Source: JBFGCM01 sp041581135
Lineage (GTDB): Bacteria; Actinomycetota; Acidimicrobiia; Spongiisociales; UBA5794
DNA: 50,026 nt
Direction: 5' to 3'
NCBI GenBank assembly: GCA_041581135.1
Contig: JBFGCM010000015.1
Location: 1 to 50,026 of the forward strand
Shown here: piece by piece, positions 15,567 through 26,674 of the stretch
Layout: the number at the start of each line of letters is the position of its first letter
Numbering within the stretch: the stretch's first letter is position 1
Notes under the pieces: generated by a model
Seen by the model: only the letters and a program-made list of their open reading frames with translations
Databases searched by the model: none
What the model was told of the DNA's origin: nothing
Position numbers and translations under genes: made by a program

Positions 15567-17588
15567 GTGACCGAGGTAGGCAACGTCCATACGACGCTCG
15601 GGCTCGATGACGGCGACCTGCTCGAGATGTATCGCACGATGCTGCTGGCTCGCAGGATCGACGACCGCATGTGGGCGCTCAACCGGCAAGGCCGGGTGCC
15701 GTTCGTGGTCTCGGCGTCGGGGCACGAAGCCACCCAGGTGGGAACCGCCAAGGCCCTGGATCCGGCGGTCGACTGGTCGTTGCCGTACTACCGGGATCTC
15801 GCGTTCAACCTGGCGTTGGGGTTGACCCCGGAAGACATCTTCTTGTCGATCTTCTCGAAGGCCTCTGACCCGACGTCCGGCGGCCGTCAGATGCCAAACC
15901 ACTGGTCCGAGCCGACGCTGAACATCTTCACGCACTCGTCGGTGATTGCCACGCAGTTCCCTCACGCATGCGGGGTGGCGTTCCGGCTCAAGCGGATCGG
16001 CAGCGAAGGCGTGGTCGCCGTCTTCTCCGGCGAGGGAGCAACGTCCGAAGGCGACTGGCACGAAGCGATGAACTTCGCCGGCATCCACCAGCTGCCGATG
16101 GTGTTCGTCATCGAGAACAATCTGTATGCGATCTCGGTGCCGGTGTCCCAGGAGGTCGCCGGACAGGTCGCCGACCGGGCCCAGGGCTATGGCATCCCGG
16201 GGGTCGCGATCGACGGCAACGATGTGCTGCAGGTATACGACGCCATGAACACCGCGGTCGAGCGCGCCCGCAGCGGCGGCGGACCCAGCCTCATCGAGGC
16301 CAAGACCTACCGCTACTACGCCCACACCTCGGACGACGACGACAAGTTGTACCGGTCGGCCGAGGAGGTGCAGATGTGGCGGCGGCACGACCCGCTGCAG
16401 GTGCTGCACCAGTACCTCGTGGAGAACCGACTCCTGGATCAGACCGCCGAAGACAAGCTGGAGTCGGAGATCTCCGAACAGATCAGCCAGGCGGTGACCG
16501 CGGCGGAAGCGGCACCCGATCCGACGGACGCGTTCAGTGCGGTCTACGCCAAGCCCATCGAACCGGCCATCCCGGCGATGGCCGTGGAACCGGTTCCCGA
16601 GGGCGAGCAGGTCAACATCATCACGGCGATCAACCGATCGCTGCACGAGATCATGGCCGGGATCCCGGACACCGTGGTGTTCGGCGAGGACGTCGCCGAC
16701 CCCAAAGGAGGCGTGTTCAAAGCCTCGGCGGGGCTCACCGACACGTTCGGCGTGGAGCGCGCGTTCAACGCACCTCTGGCCGAGTCACTCATCAGCGGCA
16801 TCGGCATCGGCATCGCCGCCGCGGGCGGCCGGCCGGTTGCCGAGATCCAGTTCGCCGACTTCATCCATCCCGCGTTCGATCAGATCGTCTCGGAAGCAGC
16901 CCGGGTGCACTACCGCTCCAATGGGAGGTGGACGGTGCCGATGGTGATCCGCGTCCCCTACGGCGGCGGTATCCACGGGGCGCTGTACCACAGCCAATCC
17001 ATCGAGGCCTTCTACTCGCACGTCCCCGGCCTAAAGGTGGTCGTGCCGTCCACGCCCGCAGACGCGAAGGGCCTCCTGTGGGAGGCGGTCGAGGACCCAG
17101 ATCCGGTGATGTTCCTGGAGCCCAAGCGGCTCTACCGATTGGCCAAGGGGCCCTATCCGACCGGGTCCCACAGAGTCCCCATCGGCAAAGCCGCACTGCG
17201 GCGTCTCGGCTCCGATCTCACGATCGTCGCCTACGGCGCAATGGCGCACTTCGCACTCGAGGCTGCAGAGATCCTGGCGGAACGCGGGGTCGACGCCAGC
17301 GTGCTCGACCTGCGATCGTTGCGGCCGCTGGATTGGCCGTCGATCGAGCAGGCCATCAAGCACAACGGCAAGATGCTCATCGTGCACGAGGACAACGAGT
17401 TCGGCGGATACGGTGCCGAAGTCGCCGCCCAGGTCGGGGAGAAGGCGTTCGACTGGCTCGACGCCCCGGTGCGTCGCTACGCCTCTCCCGAGGTGCCCAC
17501 ATTCCCGTTCGCCGCCTCCCTCGAGGCGCTGGTGTTGCCCAACACCGACGGCATCGTCGAGCACGCAGAGGCCCTGGCCCGGTACTGA
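15567..17588 (+). CDS. Fused alpha-beta branched-chain 2-oxoacid dehydrogenase E1
   Basis: A 673-residue protein from a GTG with GGAAAGGA upstream. Residues 1-330 are the E1 alpha subunit (thiamine-diphosphate motif GEG 155-157 to ENN 183-185, and SGHEATQVG near 51-59). After a linker, residues ~345-673 are the E1 beta subunit (GEDVADPKGGVFKAS, FADFIHPAFDQI). It decarboxylates branched-chain 2-oxoacids and passes the acyl group to an E2 lipoyl core. Alpha and beta are separate in most bacteria but the fused form is known. No E2 or E3 gene lies nearby. With the upstream dehydrogenase it forms the first two steps of branched-chain amino acid oxidation. Confidence 0.93.
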   Translation: MTEVGNVHTTLGLDDGDLLEMYRTMLLARRIDDRMWALNRQGRVPFVVSASGHEATQVGTAKALDPAVDWSLPYYRDLAFNLALGLTPEDIFLSIFSKASDPTSGGRQMPNHWSEPTLNIFTHSSVIATQFPHACGVAFRLKRIGSEGVVAVFSGEGATSEGDWHEAMNFAGIHQLPMVFVIENNLYAISVPVSQEVAGQVADRAQGYGIPGVAIDGNDVLQVYDAMNTAVERARSGGGPSLIEAKTYRYYAHTSDDDDKLYRSAEEVQMWRRHDPLQVLHQYLVENRLLDQTAEDKLESEISEQISQAVTAAEAAPDPTDAFSAVYAKPIEPAIPAMAVEPVPEGEQVNIITAINRSLHEIMAGIPDTVVFGEDVADPKGGVFKASAGLTDTFGVERAFNAPLAESLISGIGIGIAAAGGRPVAEIQFADFIHPAFDQIVSEAARVHYRSNGRWTVPMVIRVPYGGGIHGALYHSQSIEAFYSHVPGLKVVVPSTPADAKGLLWEAVEDPDPVMFLEPKRLYRLAKGPYPTGSHRVPIGKAALRRLGSDLTIVAYGAMAHFALEAAEILAERGVDASVLDLRSLRPLDWPSIEQAIKHNGKMLIVHEDNEFGGYGAEVAAQVGEKAFDWLDAPVRRYASPEVPTFPFAASLEALVLPNTDGIVEHAEALARY

Positions 17589-17693
17589 CCCGGGGACTCG
17601 TCCTCGGAACCCGACCGGGACTCCCGTGGCAGACCGCCCGTGCCACCAGGCGCTCGGTAGCCCGTTGTGATCGCGCTCTAGCCTTCCTGCACG

Positions 17694-18563
17694 ATGAGCT
17701 ACGACGTTCGCCCGGGCACCGCCACAGACCACGACGCCCTCGCCTCGTTCACATCAGACACGTTCGAGTGGGGCGACTACGTCCATGACGCCTATCTGCG
17801 ATGGCTCGCCCACCCCGATGGGCACACGATGGTCGCCGTGCACGAGGGCGTGCCCGTCGGCATGGCCCATGCCCGGCTGCTCTCCCCATTCGAGGTATGG
17901 CTTCAGGGAGCCCGCATCCACCCTGAGCACCGCCGACAGGGAATCGGTACCCGCCTCACCGGCGCCTTGCTCGACTGGGCTCGTGCCCAGGGCGCCCAGG
18001 TGGCGCGCCTGGCGGTGGAGGGTGACAACGAGCCCGCCCACGCCCAGGTGCAACAAGCCGGATTTCGCCCGGTCGGCGTCTGGTCGTATGCGACGAGGGC
18101 GGTCGGTGAAGCCTCCCCGGTGCCGGAGGGCAACGGCGGGCGACGGGTCGCCACCCAGGAACGGTTGAAACGAGCACCGGCGTCCGAAGCCGAACCGGCG
18201 TTCCTGTCGTGGACCACCGGTCCGCTGGGTCGCACGGCCCGCGGGCTGTTCGCGGTCAACTGGAGGTGGCGCCGAATCGACGTGTCCGATCTGGAGGAAG
18301 CGGCCCGACGGCAAGCGCTCTGGGAGAGCCGCGCCGGCTGGGCGATGGCCGAGCTTCGTGCCGGGGAGTTCAACGTGGCGTGGATCGAGACGACCGCCGA
18401 CGATTCATACGCGTTGGCCCGCGCGCTGGTGGACGCCGGAGTGGAGGCGGGGGCGGACCGCTTGACGGTGATGGCGCCGGCGACGGACTGGCTGAACACG
18501 GCACTTCGACGCGCCGGATGTGACCTGGACGAGATCACGCTCTACGCCCGCTCGCTCGACTGA
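17694..18563 (+). CDS. GNAT family N-acetyltransferase with C-terminal extension
   Basis: A 289-residue protein. The N-terminal ~150 residues form a GNAT domain with the CoA-binding motif HRRQGIGTRLTGALL (about 79-93) and the LAVEGDNEPAHAQVQQAGF block that follows. The C-terminal ~130 residues are a second, weaker alpha/beta domain (ending APATDWLNTALRRAGCDLDE) that resembles a degenerate GNAT half without the pyrophosphate loop. The substrate is unknown. It is convergent with, and overlaps by 22 bases, the DUF3151 gene. Confidence 0.85.
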   Translation: MSYDVRPGTATDHDALASFTSDTFEWGDYVHDAYLRWLAHPDGHTMVAVHEGVPVGMAHARLLSPFEVWLQGARIHPEHRRQGIGTRLTGALLDWARAQGAQVARLAVEGDNEPAHAQVQQAGFRPVGVWSYATRAVGEASPVPEGNGGRRVATQERLKRAPASEAEPAFLSWTTGPLGRTARGLFAVNWRWRRIDVSDLEEAARRQALWESRAGWAMAELRAGEFNVAWIETTADDSYALARALVDAGVEAGADRLTVMAPATDWLNTALRRAGCDLDEITLYARSLD

Positions 18564-18991
18564 TCCTTCCAGTCGGGATCGAGCTGGCGCAAGAACTGGC
18601 GAATCCGTTCGGCCTCGTCCTCCTCGCCGATGACGCCGGCCATGCGCCCCAGTCCGGCCAGGTTGCGGAGGAACCCACGATTGGTCGGGTGCTTCCACCG
18701 CACATACCCGGAGCCCCTCCAGCCGGCGGCGCGTAGAGCGTCCAGGCCGCGGTGGTAGCCCACCCGGTAGTAGGCGTAGCTCTCGATGGGGTCCGAAGCG
18801 AGATCCCCCATGGACGCCCACCCGGCAAGAAACCGGGGATGAGACGCCACGACGGCGGCCATCGCCTCTTTGCGCTCCGCCTCGGGAACGTCGAGTGCCG
18901 CCGCGTACTGGGACTCGACATCGTCGTTGGGCGGTGGCAGCACGGTGTCCGGTGGACCTTCGGACTGCAGATTCACGGGAATGTCCGGCAT
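18542..18991 (-). CDS. DUF3151 family protein
   Basis: A 149-residue protein matching the actinobacterial DUF3151 family: PPDTVLPP near the N-terminus, then FLAGWASMGDLA, a Tyr-rich ESYAYYRVGYHRGLDALR helix and GSGYVRWKHPTNRGFLRNL. No catalytic residues, signal peptide or membrane segment are evident, and the family's function is not established. It is transcribed toward the GNAT gene and overlaps its end. Confidence 0.9.
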   Translation of the reverse strand: MPDIPVNLQSEGPPDTVLPPPNDDVESQYAAALDVPEAERKEAMAAVVASHPRFLAGWASMGDLASDPIESYAYYRVGYHRGLDALRAAGWRGSGYVRWKHPTNRGFLRNLAGLGRMAGVIGEEDEAERIRQFLRQLDPDWKDQSSERA

Positions 18992-19012
18992 CGCACCGAG
19001 GATACGACGGGT

Positions 19013-20575
19013 TCAGTCGCTAGGGGAACCCCATCCGCCGCCGCCGGGTGTACGAACCAGCAACCGGTCACCCGGGCGCACGTCGAACGTGCCCTTGGCA
19101 GGGAGGCGATGGCGGGATCCACCTCGCACCAACCAGTCTTCACCCGTCGCTCCCGGTTCTCCCCCGGCCAGCCCCCACGGCCGGTGACGCCTGCGCTCAC
19201 CCATCAGCGACACGACGGCGGGCTCGAGGAACTCGATCTCGCGCTCGATCCCTTCGCCGCCGGGGAACCGGCCTGCGCCACCGCTGCCACTGCGGAGACC
19301 GTATGCGGTGACGCGAAACGGATAGTGGACCTCGAGCGACTCGATGGGGGTGTTCTTGGTGTTCGTCATGCCGGTGTGGATGCCCGACTGACCCGGCTTC
19401 CCGCCGCCGTCTCCCCCAGGTCGTCCCCCCTGACCGCCGGCCAGCGTCTCGTAGTAGGCGAAGGTCTCCGAGCCGATCAGCACGTTGTTCATCGTGCCCT
19501 GCGATGCCGCCGGTACCCGGTCCGGAGTGGCCTGGGCGAGCGCTCCCAGGACGACGTCGGCGATCCGCTGGCTGGTCTCGACATTGCCGGCGGCGACGGC
19601 AGCCGGAGGCGACGCCGCCACCAACGAGCCGGCGGGCACCGCCAGGCTGATCGGCCGGTAGCAGCCCCCGTTCGCCGGGATCGAGGGATCGGTGGCGACC
19701 CGCACCGCGTAGTACAAGCACGATGCGGTGACGGCCTCGACGGCATTGATGTTGCCGGCGATCTGGGGCGCCGAGCCGGCGAAGTCGGCGTGCAGGCGGC
19801 CACCGTCTATCGATACCGCCACTCGAATCGGTAGGTCGTCGTCGCCCCACTCCATGAAGTCCACGAACTCGAACGTGCCGTCGGGGAGCTCTGCCAATGC
19901 TGCCTGCATCCGCCGCTCGCCATAGGCGAGCAGTGCATCGGACAGTGCTGCGTATCGAGCCAACCCCCAACCTGCGGCGAGTGCACCGAGGCGGGCAGCG
20001 CCGGCCTCGTTGGCTCCGAGCTGGGCCGAGAGATCACCGAGCCGCTCAGCCGGCGTCCGCGTCGCCGCGACGAACGGCTCCACGAACTCGAGAATCCACT
20101 CACCACCGCGCACGGCCGGGGTCGGAGCGACCACATGGCCTTCCTGCTCGAGGCGGACCGCGTGGGCGGGCATCGACCCGGGGGCTTCGCCGCCGACATC
20201 GGCGTGGTGGGCGCGGTTGGCGACCCATCCCAACAGTTCGCCCTGGTGCATCACCGGCCGGACCAGGGTGAGGTCGTTGAGGTGGGTCCCGCCCCGAAAC
20301 GGGTCGTTGACGGCGTACTGCACGTCGGGCTCCAATCGATCCCCGTAGATCTCGAGCACGGCCGCCACCGACGCCGGCATCGACCCCAGGTGCACCGGTA
20401 TGTGCTCCGCCTGAGCCACCATCTCGCCCGAAGGAGCGAACACCGCCGCCGAGCAGTCCGCCCGTTCTTTGATGTTGGGCGAGTAGGCCGTGCGCCGAAG
20501 CACCACACCCATGTCGTCGGCGACGGCGGCGAGCCGGTTGCGGGCGACCTCCAACGAGATGGCGTCGACGTTCAT
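19013..20575 (-). CDS. hyuB: Hydantoinase B / 5-oxoprolinase beta-type subunit
   Basis: A 520-residue HyuB-fold protein. It begins with the family pattern LEVARNRLAAVADDMGVVLRR and contains FSPNIKERADCSAAVF-like sequence, NDPFRGGTHLNDLTLVRPV, and a Gly-rich C-terminal part ending VRTPGGGGWG, the hallmark of the family. With HyuA it forms ATP-dependent enzymes that open hydantoin or 5-oxoproline rings. The gene starts 4 bases after the hyuA stop, so the pair is translated together. Which cyclic amide is used cannot be told. Confidence 0.93.
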   Translation of the reverse strand: MNVDAISLEVARNRLAAVADDMGVVLRRTAYSPNIKERADCSAAVFAPSGEMVAQAEHIPVHLGSMPASVAAVLEIYGDRLEPDVQYAVNDPFRGGTHLNDLTLVRPVMHQGELLGWVANRAHHADVGGEAPGSMPAHAVRLEQEGHVVAPTPAVRGGEWILEFVEPFVAATRTPAERLGDLSAQLGANEAGAARLGALAAGWGLARYAALSDALLAYGERRMQAALAELPDGTFEFVDFMEWGDDDLPIRVAVSIDGGRLHADFAGSAPQIAGNINAVEAVTASCLYYAVRVATDPSIPANGGCYRPISLAVPAGSLVAASPPAAVAAGNVETSQRIADVVLGALAQATPDRVPAASQGTMNNVLIGSETFAYYETLAGGQGGRPGGDGGGKPGQSGIHTGMTNTKNTPIESLEVHYPFRVTAYGLRSGSGGAGRFPGGEGIEREIEFLEPAVVSLMGERRRHRPWGLAGGEPGATGEDWLVRGGSRHRLPAKGTFDVRPGDRLLVRTPGGGGWGSPSD

Positions 20576-20579
20576 GGCG

Positions 20580-22505
<1,926 letters not shown>

Positions 22506-22529
22506 TTCGTGGCCGACGAGAGGTCAGAG

Positions 22530-22787
22530 ATGCCAGTGACGATCAGCCCGACGCCAAATCCGAATGCCTTGAAGTTCAACGTGGGCACCGACGTCGGGGG
22601 GCCGGCGACGTTCGTGGCCGGCACCGAGAGCGACGACCCGGTCGCCGGGCCGCTGCTCGCCCTACCCGGCGTGGCGAGCATTTTCATGACCGCAGATTTC
22701 GTGACGCTGTCGAAGTTCCCGGACGCCGACTGGGAGTCGATCGCGCCAGAGGCAGAGCGGATCCTCACGGAGCACTTCGCCGCCTGA
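22530..22787 (+). CDS. Nfu N-terminal domain protein
   Basis: An 85-residue protein consisting only of the Nfu_N domain, recognised by ISPTPNPNALKFNVG at the start and ILTEHFAA at the end. The ATG at 22530 has a GAGAGG site 6 bases upstream and is preferred over a GTG at 22509. In full Nfu proteins this domain precedes a CxxC Fe-S scaffold domain. Here no Cys pair exists, so it cannot bind a cluster alone and may be an accessory or regulatory module. The stop lies 2 bases from the convergent methyltransferase gene. Confidence 0.85.
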   Translation: MPVTISPTPNPNALKFNVGTDVGGPATFVAGTESDDPVAGPLLALPGVASIFMTADFVTLSKFPDADWESIAPEAERILTEHFAA

Positions 22788-22789
22788 TC

Positions 22790-23521
22790 TCAGGCAGGTC
22801 GCAACCCACGGACCACATGCCAGGGTTCGCGCTCGACGATCTGCCCGTCGGCGCTCAGCAAAGGCAGTGCTGCCACCAGCGCATCGATGAGGGCGGTGCG
22901 GGCGTCCCCGTCCAGCTCCTGCATCCCGGGCCAGCCACGTTCGGCGACGGCTGCCACGTACTCGGCAGGGGGTGAGTAGGTGGCCACCTCGTCATCGACT
23001 TCGGCCGTTGCCACGGTGCGGAAACCGGCGCGGTAGAGACCGATCTCGATGTCGATCAGCGGAATCAGCCGAGATTCGATGGCGCGCCGGGCCGCCGTGC
23101 TCAGTGCATAGAGCAGGCGCGAGGGATACCGCTCCGTGCGCGAGCTCATCAGGCGACCCAGGTCGAGCTGGGCGGCGACGACCGTGCCACCCGGCCGCAG
23201 GATCCGGTACGCCTCCCGGAACGCCGCTTCAGCATCGGACACCGACCGCCAGGCGTGCCTGAGGATCACCACGTCGAACAACCCCGGGGCAAACCCGGTG
23301 GCACTGGCCGAGATCGCTCCGCTCTCGAGGTCGACCGGTTCGTCGGAGATGATGCCGACCGGACCGTCGGCATAGGCGAGGGAGTGGGGGCCCAGCCACT
23401 GCAGGGCATCCGCCAGGTCGGCGGCCCGGTCGCCAAGGACCAGCACCGGCCCGGCCAGCTCCACGCCGAGGCCGCTCAGGAACTCTGCCCACTCGGCAGA
23501 TTGGGAACGTGTCTCCGCCAT
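22790..23521 (-). CDS. Class I SAM-dependent methyltransferase-like protein, degenerate motif I
   Basis: A 243-residue protein with a class I methyltransferase layout. The post-I and motif II/III regions are visible: FDVVILRHAWRSVSDAEAAF and AYRILRPGGTVVAAQ. The expected GxGxG loop is replaced by VLGDRAADLADAL, so SAM binding may be altered or lost. The C-terminal half is helical. It lies directly downstream of a second, canonical methyltransferase on the same strand, 9 bases away, and the two probably arose by duplication or act as a pair. Confidence 0.8.
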   Translation of the reverse strand: MAETRSQSAEWAEFLSGLGVELAGPVLVLGDRAADLADALQWLGPHSLAYADGPVGIISDEPVDLESGAISASATGFAPGLFDVVILRHAWRSVSDAEAAFREAYRILRPGGTVVAAQLDLGRLMSSRTERYPSRLLYALSTAARRAIESRLIPLIDIEIGLYRAGFRTVATAEVDDEVATYSPPAEYVAAVAERGWPGMQELDGDARTALIDALVAALPLLSADGQIVEREPWHVVRGLRPA

Positions 23522-23530
23522 GCGCGGAGG

Positions 23531-24274
23531 CTAGCCGCGCCTCGCCTGCACGATCAGCTCTGGACTCGTCGGCGTGAGGGCGGACCGATCCCAGTCGCCC
23601 CACGTCGCCTCCACTTCGAAGCCGACGTGGTCGAGGCCGGCGAGCACCTCACCCGGGCTCCGGAATCGAAGGGTCTCCTCTGCAGTCACGTGGCGCCCGT
23701 CTGGCAGGAGGGTGTGCCCCTGGTGTGTCATTGCGTACGACTCAGGGGTCCCGACGATGCTGGTCACCTCGATCCACGAGGTGAACTCGCCGCCATCGGG
23801 GTGAGGGTACGTCTGACGTCGGTGAGACCACCGCTGTGCCCAGTCGATCGTCGGGTTGCGGGTCTCGAACGCCAGCCGGCCACCGGGGCGCAGGATCCGT
23901 CGGCTCTGACGCAGGACCTCCTTCCAGTCTTCGTCGTCGATGAAGTACTGGGCGACGTGCCCCATCATCACCACCAGATCGGCGACCCCCGAGGCCACGT
24001 CGGCGGCGTGACCGTGGATCCACTCGATCGTGTCGTGTGCGCACCGCCGGCGCGCGATGTCGAGCATGGCGGCGGCCGGATCGACCCCGATGACTCGATG
24101 GCCGCGGTCTGCCAGGTCGCCGGCGAACACACCGGTGCCGCACCCAACGTCGACCACGGAGCCGGCACCGATCGCCGCCGCGAGCTCCAGATAGAAGTCG
24201 TGGTCGTGGCGGCCGGCACACTCGACGTCGTACACGGCAGCAAGGGCCGGAGTCTCGGTCCAGAGCTCAGCCAC
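23531..24274 (-). CDS. Class I SAM-dependent methyltransferase
   Basis: A 247-residue methyltransferase with an intact motif I VVDVGCGTGVFAGDLA, motif post-I VIGVDPAAAMLDIAR, and motif III LRPGGRLAFETRNP. The N-terminal segment (ELWTETPALAAVYD) resembles small-molecule methyltransferases of the UbiE/tellurite-resistance group. The substrate is unknown. The start is a GTG. It is upstream of the degenerate paralogue and 27 bases from the end of the next gene on the same strand. Confidence 0.88.
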   Translation of the reverse strand: MAELWTETPALAAVYDVECAGRHDHDFYLELAAAIGAGSVVDVGCGTGVFAGDLADRGHRVIGVDPAAAMLDIARRRCAHDTIEWIHGHAADVASGVADLVVMMGHVAQYFIDDEDWKEVLRQSRRILRPGGRLAFETRNPTIDWAQRWSHRRQTYPHPDGGEFTSWIEVTSIVGTPESYAMTHQGHTLLPDGRHVTAEETLRFRSPGEVLAGLDHVGFEVEATWGDWDRSALTPTSPELIVQARRG

Positions 24275-24301
24275 GTGGCGAAGCCTATAGCGATGTCCGG
24301 A

Positions 24302-25192
24302 TCAGCCCCCCACATCGATCGCCATCGGCCAACTGGCGCCGGTGGTGTCCTCGACCATCACCACGATTCTCCATCCGTTTGCCGTCGGCGAGGCCGACAG
24401 CGGGCTCGCCGACTCACCCCACTCCCGGGCCTGCGCCACCGCAGTGGCGACCGCCTCAGGCGGCGCCAGCGCCAGATCCCCCTCGCCGAGACCGCTGTGC
24501 GGCTCGATCTCGAACCACTCCGGAGCATCGGCCGGCGCCGGCAAGTCCTCCACCGCGGCGTGCGGACCGTCGACTGCCACCACGACGTCGACGGCCCGCA
24601 CCGGCTGCCGCCGATACTCCCCGCCGGGGGGCGCAGCGATGGAGCGGAAGGCGACAGTCACCTTGAACCGGCCACCGCCCAGGGGCTCCACGTGGTGGGT
24701 ACGGGCCCACTCCACGTACGAGGCAGCCCCTGCATCCGGCGCTTGGGGAACGCGTGCCGGCAAGGCCTCATCGACATCGGAACGGTTCGCCCCATCCCCG
24801 TCGATCGTGAAGAAGTCGGTGACGAACCACTCGGCGCGCATCGTGGCGGTGGCCTCGGCGGCGTCGGGCGCCACCGCCATCAGGTCGGCCTCCGAGTACA
24901 GCGCCGGCGCATCGACGGCAGCCGTGATGGGAGGTGTGTCGGCCACGAGGGCCGTGGTGGGGGGAGGCACGACCGACGTCGTCACCACCGGCGCCTCGAG
25001 GGTGGTGGAGGCGAACGTCTCGCCCGTCGCTGGTCCCACCTGGGGGTTGGCCGTCACCAACCGGGCGACCGCGAACCCGAGGGCCACGGCCACGACGACG
25101 CCGGCCGCCAGGTAGTACATGCGCAGACGGCTCCGATCGTCCGCCGCCACCAGCGTCGACCAGGGGATGTGCTCGAACTCCTCCGCTTCCAC
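24302..25192 (-). CDS. Single-pass membrane protein with extracytoplasmic domain, unknown
   Basis: A 296-residue protein starting at a GTG directly after the stop of the LysM gene. It has a cytoplasmic N-terminus (EEFEHIPWSTLVAADDRSRL), one transmembrane helix (about 25-45), a Thr/Pro/Val-rich linker (~50-95) and a C-terminal alpha+beta domain (about 100-296) whose order of helices and strands recalls an NTF2-like fold; that is a weak resemblance. No catalytic motif is recognised. Coupling to the LysM protein suggests a cell-envelope role. Confidence 0.7.
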   Translation of the reverse strand: MEAEEFEHIPWSTLVAADDRSRLRMYYLAAGVVVAVALGFAVARLVTANPQVGPATGETFASTTLEAPVVTTSVVPPPTTALVADTPPITAAVDAPALYSEADLMAVAPDAAEATATMRAEWFVTDFFTIDGDGANRSDVDEALPARVPQAPDAGAASYVEWARTHHVEPLGGGRFKVTVAFRSIAAPPGGEYRRQPVRAVDVVVAVDGPHAAVEDLPAPADAPEWFEIEPHSGLGEGDLALAPPEAVATAVAQAREWGESASPLSASPTANGWRIVVMVEDTTGASWPMAIDVGG

Positions 25193-25726
25193 TCACACCT
25201 CCGCGGGCAGCACGAGCAGCTGGCCGGGGTGGATCAGATCGGGATCATCGCCGACGACCGCACGGTTGGCGGCGTAGATCGCGCGCCAGTAGCGATCCAC
25301 CCGCACCGGATCATCATCGCCCAGATGTCGAGCGGCGATCGCCCACAGACTGTCGCCGGCCACGACGCGGTACTCCGACAGCACGACGGGGTCGGCCGGC
25401 GCCGCTGCCACCCCACCCGGAGCACCGCCAGGGGGCAAAGGGACCAAGCGGTCGAGGGGAGGTGGGGTGACGGCGGCAGCCGGCCAACTCAGCGTGGTCG
25501 GGCCACCAACGGCTGCCACGAACACTCCTGCTCGAACGAGCCTGGAGCGGAGCACGGCGGCACCACCGGCGGTCGCCACCGTCACCGATCGAGCAATCGC
25601 CCGCAGCATCGGAGCCGAGCCGCTGGTGGCCGCAACCACGATCAGAAAAACCAAGGCCGGTTCCACACACAACAACATATGAGTAACCCAAAGTGAAATC
25701 AATAACCTCGCGAGCCGAATCGCCAT
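25193..25726 (-). CDS. LysM-domain membrane protein
   Basis: A 177-residue protein with two or three hydrophobic segments in the first 85 residues and a C-terminal LysM domain (about 117-175: YRVVAGDSLWAIAARHLGDD to HPGQLLVLP). LysM binds GlcNAc-containing glycans such as peptidoglycan. The module is longer than usual because of an insertion (RYWRAIYAANRAVV) typical of the actinobacterial type. It is directly upstream of, and adjacent to, the single-pass membrane protein gene, and divergent from the FKBP gene with a 30-base spacer. Confidence 0.85.
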   Translation of the reverse strand: MAIRLARLLISLWVTHMLLCVEPALVFLIVVAATSGSAPMLRAIARSVTVATAGGAAVLRSRLVRAGVFVAAVGGPTTLSWPAAAVTPPPLDRLVPLPPGGAPGGVAAAPADPVVLSEYRVVAGDSLWAIAARHLGDDDPVRVDRYWRAIYAANRAVVGDDPDLIHPGQLLVLPAEV

Positions 25727-25756
25727 AGTCGCGGAAGGTGGTCACAATGCCGCCTC

Positions 25757-26665
25757 ATGCTCATCAGCCGAACCCCTGCCACGCGCCTCAGCGCCTCCCT
25801 CATCGCCATCGCCTTCGTCGTGCTCGCCGCCTGCGGGGGCGATGACGAGCCGGCCGCCACCACCACGAACCCGGACGAGTCGCCCACGACCACCTCCGCC
25901 GACACCACCACCCCCGCCTCCACCACCACCGTCCCCGAGGGCGGCGTCGTCACCGACAGCGGGCTCGTGTATGTGCTCGTCGAAGAGGGCACCGGCGAGA
26001 TGCCGGAGCCGGGAGATCTGGTCGACGTCCACTACACCGGCACGTTGGAGGACGGCACCGTGTTCGACTCCTCGATCGATCGGGGCGAGCCGATCTCGTT
26101 CGTGCTCGGGCTGGGCCAGGTCATCGCCGGTTGGGACGAGGGCATCGGCCTGATGCAGGTGGGCGAGAAGGCGCAGCTCATCATCCCTCCTGCCCTCGGC
26201 TACGGAGCGGCAGGCTCGGGTGAGTCGATTCCCCCCAATTCCACGCTCATCTTCGACGTCGAGCTGGTGACGATCACGGCGGCGCCGGACGCCCCCACCG
26301 AGGTCGCCGACGACGACTACGAGACCACGACGAGTGGTCTGCAGTACTTCGACCTCCAGGTCGGGGAAGGTGACCTTCCTGCCGACGGCGCGCAGGTCAG
26401 CGTGCACTACACCGGTTGGCTGGAGGACGGCACGCGCTTCGACAGCTCGATTCCGCGTGGTCAGCCGTTCACGTTCACGCTGGGCGATCCCGGGCTGATT
26501 CCGGGCTTCAACGAGGCGGTCGCCTCCATGACGACGGGCACACTGCGTCAGGTGGTCATTCCGCCCGACCTCGCCTACGGCTCGTCAGGCGCGGGTGGCA
26601 TCATTCCGCCGGACGCGACGCTGATCTTCGAGATCGAGCTGATCGACTTCACCGCCGCCCCGTAG
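25757..26665 (+). CDS. Lipoprotein with two FKBP-type peptidyl-prolyl isomerase domains
   Basis: A 302-residue protein with a signal sequence, lipobox VLAAC (Cys26) and a Thr-rich linker (~33-60). Two FKBP domains follow (about 65-175 and 195-300). Each has the DVHYTG or SVHYTG strand, a DGTVFDSS or DGTRFDSS loop, VIAGWDEG or LIPGFNEA, and a late LIFDVEL or LIFEIEL strand. The product is an extracytoplasmic prolyl isomerase/chaperone. The domains are only moderately similar to each other. The gene is convergent with the pterin operon. Confidence 0.93.
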   Translation: MLISRTPATRLSASLIAIAFVVLAACGGDDEPAATTTNPDESPTTTSADTTTPASTTTVPEGGVVTDSGLVYVLVEEGTGEMPEPGDLVDVHYTGTLEDGTVFDSSIDRGEPISFVLGLGQVIAGWDEGIGLMQVGEKAQLIIPPALGYGAAGSGESIPPNSTLIFDVELVTITAAPDAPTEVADDDYETTTSGLQYFDLQVGEGDLPADGAQVSVHYTGWLEDGTRFDSSIPRGQPFTFTLGDPGLIPGFNEAVASMTTGTLRQVVIPPDLAYGSSGAGGIIPPDATLIFEIELIDFTAAP

Positions 26666-26674
26666 CGGCTCGGC

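Noticed and set aside
23255..25696. An 813-codon open frame on the plus strand
   Set aside because: It runs antisense to two methyltransferases, a membrane protein and a LysM protein with clear motifs. Its translation is His/Arg/Gly-rich and featureless.
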